Part shown: piece by piece, positions 58,597 through 64,000 of the stretch
How positions within the stretch are numbered: the stretch's first letter is position 1
How the letters are laid out: every line of letters begins with the position of its first letter
From: Isoetes taiwanensis
Lineage: Eukaryota > Streptophyta > Lycopodiopsida > Isoetales > Isoetaceae
NCBI GenBank assembly: GCA_021234155.1
Contig: JAJEKV010000105.1
Location: 2,206,494 to 2,270,493 of the forward strand
Direction: 5' to 3'
DNA length: 64,000 nt
Position numbers and translations under genes: made by a program
The notes under the pieces: generated by a model
Database searches by the model: none
Seen by the model: the letters and a program-made list of their open reading frames with translations, nothing else
What the model was told of the DNA's origin: nothing

Positions 58597-58805
58597 TGTT
58601 GGAATTGGTACATTTTCGGCAAGATATGACTATGGTCGGTCATGATAGGTGTATTTCCGTTTGTTTCTCCCTTAAGTGGGAGCTTATGGAGACGAATTGA
58701 TATCTTGGCATGCAAAAAACGCTAATTTGGGCACCCCCTTCATTATAAGAAAGATGATATTCTTAATGAAAGATTGCTGTTCGATTGCTTTGTGTATTTC
58801 CTTTA
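58597..58805 (+). repeat. Copia 3' LTR
   Basis: 209 bp, colinear with the 5' LTR, ending TTTCCTTTA, then target-site copy CCATG (58806-58810). The two LTRs differ at many positions, so the insertion is old. Confidence 0.85.
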
Positions 58806-60349
58806 CCATGCAGCTATCAGCACTCTTTGCATTTCGCAGTGCGTGGAGTCAATTCTTTGCTCTCATGTGCCCCGCAATTATCTACTATCTATATATCATA
58901 ATCTCATTGGCAGAATCATAACCAATTTGGTTCTCTTTTGTAGACGGGGAGGAGGGGATCTTTGTTGCCCCTGGAGCTTCCTTCCCGCTTCTTCTTGTTG
59001 TTGCTGGGTGCTCGATCGTGATTAGAATCTATTTACCTTGTTCGCCGCTAGTTCCGGTTGCATTGGGTGAGTGGGGACTGAACTCTTTACCATCATTAGA
59101 GGGGTTGCCTTAGGATCTTTTTGCCATGCACAATGGTTTCCACGCACCCATAACATTTTGGATTTTCCGCCTTTCTTAGCATGTTTGTTTGCCATTTGTG
59201 TCTGCTTTGGGCTGAAAGGGGATACACATTGTCACCTAATCTTTTCAGTGGCCTTAGCATATGAGTCAGTCGCGATACCTCTTATAATGAGAGGCGGTTG
59301 CCTTTGGCCTTTGGTTCCTCCCAATTCTTAACAGAATTTGTTTCTGATATGTTATTATTTTTCCTATTAGTTTATTCGGCAGGGGTCCTTGGTTTTCATT
59401 AGCGGTCTTCTTACATATTAACCAGCTTTTCTTTTGTCTGTCACCCATGTGTATTTAGTGATAGTTTTTCCTTTATCGCGCATTGCCCTCGGCAAAATTC
59501 TATATTCATACTAATGTATTTTTTCTTTGTCATCACACATGCACTTAGGTCATTGTTTTCCTTTATACCATAGTGCATCTTCCCATGCTAGCATTCCTTC
59601 TTGCCTTTTGGTTCCTTTGCCCTCGTCACCAGGATCCTTTTCCTCCTCCATCCATTCCACCGGCCCGGAAATTTGTTTTAGTTTTTCAGTGCATTTCTTA
59701 GCTCATCCATTCTATTCTATTTGTAGTGGGCTTACTACTTCCACTTGTTATATGGTCTATAAGCATGCCTTTAGTCCCCGATAGCCATGCGGTATATTCT
59801 TCTTCTTGTAACATTTCTGGCTACCCCTAGAGATATTTAATTTATTTTCTATCCTATAAATTTCGGTATTATTTTCTAGATGTATTGACAATTTTCGTAC
59901 GTTGCCCAGTTATGTCATGTTGCCTACTTTTTAGCCCCTCAATTCACTCGGGGCCTTATATCCTTGTATTTGTATCTTGAGATTGCCTTCTATTAGAACT
60001 CGTGGTGTTGTCTGCATTAAACATTTGTTTTTTCGGGTTTTGTATTGACACTGGGTCTTGTGAATGTTGTTGAATTAATCTCTTTTTTATCATCTATCTT
60101 TGACCTAAGCATTCATATTTCTTTATCATTGGAGCTCTTTTTGACCATGGCATTGTACATGATGTTATTGCATCTCGTTAATTGTAGGACATTGGCTTGC
60201 TTTATGCACATGGATCTGGAATCCATTAGCTAGTTTTTAGTGGTTATTCACTCTCTCTCGATTATATTATATTATAATTGTTTATATACATGCAGTCCAT
60301 CGGCACTTATGGCACAAGTGGTTTTCTTTTTCTACTCTAGCCATGCATC

Positions 60350-60391
60350 TCTCTCCCTCCCTCCCTCCCTCCCTCCCTCCTCCCTCCCTCC
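60350..60391. repeat. (CCCT)n microsatellite
   Basis: About ten CCCT units with one unit shortened. Confidence 0.95.
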
Positions 60392-61533
60392 ATAAATTTT
60401 TTGTTTGAGGAGGCACATCTCATTGCTTAGGTTGTTGTGCCCTTGACCTACCGACTTTGATTTTTTACTGTTTGGAGCTTCTTAATGAAGCCCGTTTTGT
60501 GCCTTTCCTCGATCTCAGCCTCTATTCATTAGAAGTGACCCATCTCCTATGACTACCTATGTGCCATTGACTATCACGGTTGGCCCTTAGCCTTATGCTT
60601 TCGTTTATCGATTCACGCGCATTCCTTTTACGGGCCCTCCCTCCACTCCCACTCCCTCCACACTCCCACTCCCTCCCTCTCTCTCTCTTATTTGTTATTT
60701 ATTTATTTATTTATTCTTTATTTGCTGATGTGGCATCGTTGGCGTGCGTCTACTACAATTTTGATACTTTCGTTCATGCTTTGATGTTTTATCTTTGCAA
60801 TGCGATTGCAAATTGGTTATATGCTTGCCATAGCCTGCTTCACATCCATTTATTATTCCTTCTATTCGATTGAACATTTTCTGTCACTCAGCCTTTTCTG
60901 GCCTCTCTCACTTCGCTTGTATTTGAACTCCTACGGTTCTCCCGAAATCACTCAATGCACCGAGTTTGTTATATTGGCGTTCTTGTAGTACTTTAAATTT
61001 AACACGCATCTTTTCGTATACGTGGTATTGCCTTATCTTCACCTAGCCAATTGCTAATTCATCCTAGACCATGTTAACCTTCCTACCACAATGGTTTCCT
61101 TATTTATGTTGAAATTGTAGGTTGACGTACATTCATTCATGGCATAATATCTGTTGTTCGTTCATCCATTTTTACTCCACCTTTTTAATTATGCATTCTC
61201 CATGTTTTATATCATCTGGCTTCTATTATGTCTTCTATATCTAACATTCATCTTCTTTTCCTTCTCTCCCCATGTTGAATCCAAGTGACCCGACCTTGGC
61301 CTTCACCTCGACCCCACCTTTCTTTGAAGCACGTCTTGGCTCTCTTGAGCTTGGGTTTTCGATTTGACCTTGATTCACCTTGCTGCCGTCTTTGCTCTCT
61401 CCACTCTTCCTTCTACACAACCGTCCTGCCCATAACCATCTCCATTCTTTTGTCGGCTGGCCCACTTGATCCTTTCGAGGCTCATCCATAGGCATCCATG
61501 ACTTCCTCTTCACCGAGGGTTTGCCTCCAACAA

Positions 61534-61661
<128 letters not shown>

Positions 61662-62904
61662 TTCTTCTATTATTATCGTTCCATTTCCATTTTTTGCGAC
61701 GCACTGTTCCCTTAAGTATTTTCGACATGTTTTTCAGGCCTCTTTGTTCTTTGTGTTGCATTTCTTTATATGTATATATTATGTATTATTTAGTTTTGGG
61801 CCTATACTTGGATTTGACTATTTGGGGTTGCGTTTAAGATTTTTTCTTCTTTTTGGCATGATCATCCCGGAAGCTCTAGTGTTTGTTGGTTGGATTTGTT
61901 CACTTTCTTAGGCGCAATTATTTATTTTTGTTGCTTGAGAAGTTGCATTCTCTGTTCTTGAACATGGGTGGCTGATGTGTGATGTTGTTAGGTGTGGTTT
62001 CCATTTGTCTGATTCGGCATATGTTTGTGCTTATGTAGCACCAATTTTATAGCTTTTGGGAGATCCTTTGTTTTCCTTAGCTCCACTTTGTCATATTCCT
62101 TGATGGGCTTATCTTTCGAGTGAATAGCTTTGCTCTAATCTGTAACATTACATACTCATTGTATTTTCATTTCCTTTAAACATGTACATTCCCTCGTTGG
62201 CTTTTCTTATTCTGGACCATCACATGCGGCACTAGCTTGCTCACAATCACGTCACTACGTCGTGGAACTTACCATATGGCTAACCTCCTAGCACTCCACT
62301 GCGACCCTGTATTTCGGTGACTTTCGTTTTCCTGGATTCTCTTGGCCATAACCTCACCTTGCGCTGGCCTCACATTTGACATACATTGCTTGTGCATAGC
62401 CATCCCTACTTCTCTTCCCATGACCTCATTTTGGGCAAGTTGCGGTTTTAAGCGTCATGTTCTTGAAGTTCTTACGTCCGGTTCACGTTTTCCAACACTA
62501 TCATTATACACCATTTTGCATATTTGCTCTTTAAAACATTGTCTGGATGTGCCACATATTGCGTTTACGGCACTCTACCATCCTACTTTCTTCAAACTTA
62601 AGCCTCGTTTTTCTTGATCCGGGGATGTGATCAAATTTAATACCCTCCTCTCCCTTGACCTTCCACCTCTTATTCCACCGATTATTATTCATATAGATCG
62701 CATCCTTCCTAAGCTCCAAATGTCTATTCTTTTTCCTTATGACCTCTCATTTAACACTATCATTTCTCTTTTGATTTCCACATTCACATCTTGTTTAACA
62801 CATGTTGCATTGTATTTTATGCATTATGTCTTATTTGTAAAATTCTAATAGTTTGACATCGTGTTCTTGAAGTTCTTTAGTATTCTAGGTTTTTGGCTAT
62901 CATT

Positions 62905-63370
62905 CTATATCATTGGTATATTTGCTGTGGCTTTATCACGGATATGATGCATATTCGTTTAGCACATGCTTGAGATTTTTCGACATGGGTTTCTATTAGA
63001 TCATACTTTCCTTTTTATGCTTCTCTTTGTCTTGATGGGGGAGTCTCTTCACGTTCTGAACATTGGCACCTGAGGAGGTGTTCTATTGGGCGCATTCTAG
63101 TTTTTTGTGCATGAGATGTATTTGGTTCTGCACGCTTCTAGTTATCTCGAGAAATCCATTTCTAGTCTATTGAGGGCTTTTTGCACTTGTAGTGGATCTT
63201 TTCTATTTTGGTATGATCATTATATATCATGGGCCTATTTGCTGTTAACTTTATACGGGATATGATGCATGTGCGTTTTGGCATTGAGATTTTTAGGCAT
63301 GGGTTTCCTATTGGATCATCTTTCCTTTTTATGCTTCTCTTTATCTAGATGTGGAGTGTAGTACGTTGTT
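62905..63370. repeat. Tandem duplication, period about 310 bp
   Basis: CGGATATGATGCATATTCGT...GAGATTTTTCGACATGGGTT and CTTTCCTTTTTATGCTTCTC (from about 62.94 kb) recur from about 63.25 kb with small changes. The closing words TATCTTTCTCTAGATGTGG return a third time near 63.46 kb. Confidence 0.75.
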
Positions 63371-63559
63371 GTACACAAGGTGTTATATTGGGCACCTTCT
63401 CTGGCCACTTTAGTTTGTTTAGGTGTTCTTGGCGTTCTTTTTATGGTTTTCCATTGATGCTTATCTTTCTCTAGATGTGGCGTTTTGTGGGTAGTTTTTT
63501 GTGGATGGTCTTTGTTTTATTTCCACACGTGATGGTGACACACATTTCTATTTATCATG

Positions 63560-63812
63560 TTTTCCTGCGCCCGGCGGGTGGCTTTTTCTCCACCCTCCCA
63601 GGGTGATCTTTGTTTGTTTCCACACCTCGGTGATGCATATTTCTTTTATATGATTGTTATCCACCGTTGGGTGGCGCTTTCTCCACCTATGGGTGATGCC
63701 TATCTCCACTGGGTGATGCTGTTTTATTTCCACCTGGGGTGGCAGCATATTTCTTTATGCGTGGTTGTTTCCACTGTTGGGTGATCTTTGTTCTCCACCA
63801 CATGGTGATGCT
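63560..63812. repeat. Degenerate short tandem array
   Basis: Words of the form GGGTGAT(G)...TTTCCACC recur about every 25-45 bp (GGGTGGCTTTTTCTCCACC, GGGTGGCGCTTTCTCCACC, GGGTGATGCCTATCTCCACT and others). A poly-T (63813-63830) follows. Confidence 0.7.
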
Positions 63813-64000
63813 CTTTTTTTTTTTTTTTTTCTGCTACATGTTGGATTTTCTTTAACTATTCCGCGAGGTGTTTTGAGTTCTTTTGTGTGTTGCTTGCTTG
63901 CGGTTTTTCGCCATCGGCTTATAGTTGAGAAGTTCTCGGTAATTAGGCGGTTTTGTGTCTCTTGCGGAGTCCCTTCCCGGAGTAGCGCTCGATCCGAGCC

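Larger units (their letters stand above)
53918..58805 (+). mobile_element. Nearly full-length decayed Ty1/Copia element
   Basis: 4.9 kb with two LTRs, a perfect 5-bp target duplication and a complete domain order. Gag: LIVGSTLLGLYPFAYNNVLR, LEHVELEW and ILMEEANQG (54.7-54.84 kb). Pre-integrase: NLISISKMDAAG (about 55.53 kb). Integrase C-side: a YIINRVPYRS-like block and GCLTYAHLS (56.3-56.44 kb), then YKILFGLYLALRKMIV (about 56.54 kb). RT: SYQDAI-like and TWELCPLPR (56.9-57.0 kb), RLELVLAMAALNL (57.18 kb), CKLKAIYGF (57.31-57.34 kb), FHMADLGLL (57.55 kb). RNase H: IFNDNRAAVCLVKNPSN and FVRKLERQD (58.19-58.31 kb), AECLAK (58.39 kb). A purine tract precedes the 3' LTR. Frameshifts and stops occur throughout, so it is inactive. 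Confidence 0.9.

Overview
The window looks like nuclear DNA of a vascular plant with a large, transposon-rich genome. Evidence: Copia and Gypsy LTR elements primed by tRNA-Met-like sites, plant-type LINEs, tRNA-derived SINE-like repeats, an intron-containing mitochondrial-type chaperonin-10 locus, a pentatricopeptide-repeat (PPR) relic and plant-like splice sites. One LINE family carries reverse-transcriptase wording that I associate, from memory only, with ferns and lycophytes, so a seed-free plant (or a gymnosperm) is my guess. Nothing suggests a bacterium, an organelle or a plasmid. Almost every recognisable coding stretch carries stops and frameshifts, so most of the window is decayed repeat sequence. 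No open frame exceeds about 210 codons.

Layout. 1-1,000: an L1-type LINE remnant and a coding-like fragment. 1.2-3.1 kb: SINE-like tRNA relic, microsatellite and minisatellites. 4.1-9.0 kb, minus strand: a chain of candidate exons of one spliced gene, including a J-domain-like exon duplicated inside a 516-bp tandem repeat. 9.6-11.3 kb: a G-rich degenerate array encoding Gly-Tyr-Ser-like repeats. 12.4-13.35 kb: copy A of an unclassified C-rich repeat (called R2 here). 14.3-16.4 kb: a decayed Copia pol on the plus strand. 18.3-22.7 kb: several copies of a SINE-like family. 24.6-25.3 kb, minus: a three-exon chaperonin-10 locus with frame damage. 29.2-30.6 kb, minus: a PPR relic. 31.95-33.06 kb (plus) and 37.05-38.07 kb (minus): complementary halves of one LINE reverse transcriptase. 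35.5-36.8 kb, minus: a Gypsy-like LTR with PBS and the start of gag. 39.8-41.6 kb and 52.5-54.4 kb: a direct duplication of about 1.85 kb. 41.6-47.1 kb: R2 copies around a minus-strand L1-type LINE and a possible LTR. 53.9-58.8 kb: a nearly full-length decayed Copia with both LTRs and a perfect 5-bp target duplication. 58.8-64 kb: a pyrimidine-rich, gene-free tract with a long (CT)n and local duplications.

The only loci with a case for being host genes are the minus-strand exon chain at 4.1-9.0 kb, the chaperonin-10 locus and the PPR relic; the last two are visibly broken. I found no coordinated pathway, CRISPR array, defence system or other new system. The most informative structures are genome-rearrangement footprints: a LINE apparently split by a 5-kb inversion, a tandemly duplicated J-domain-like exon, and a duplicated Copia insertion junction.
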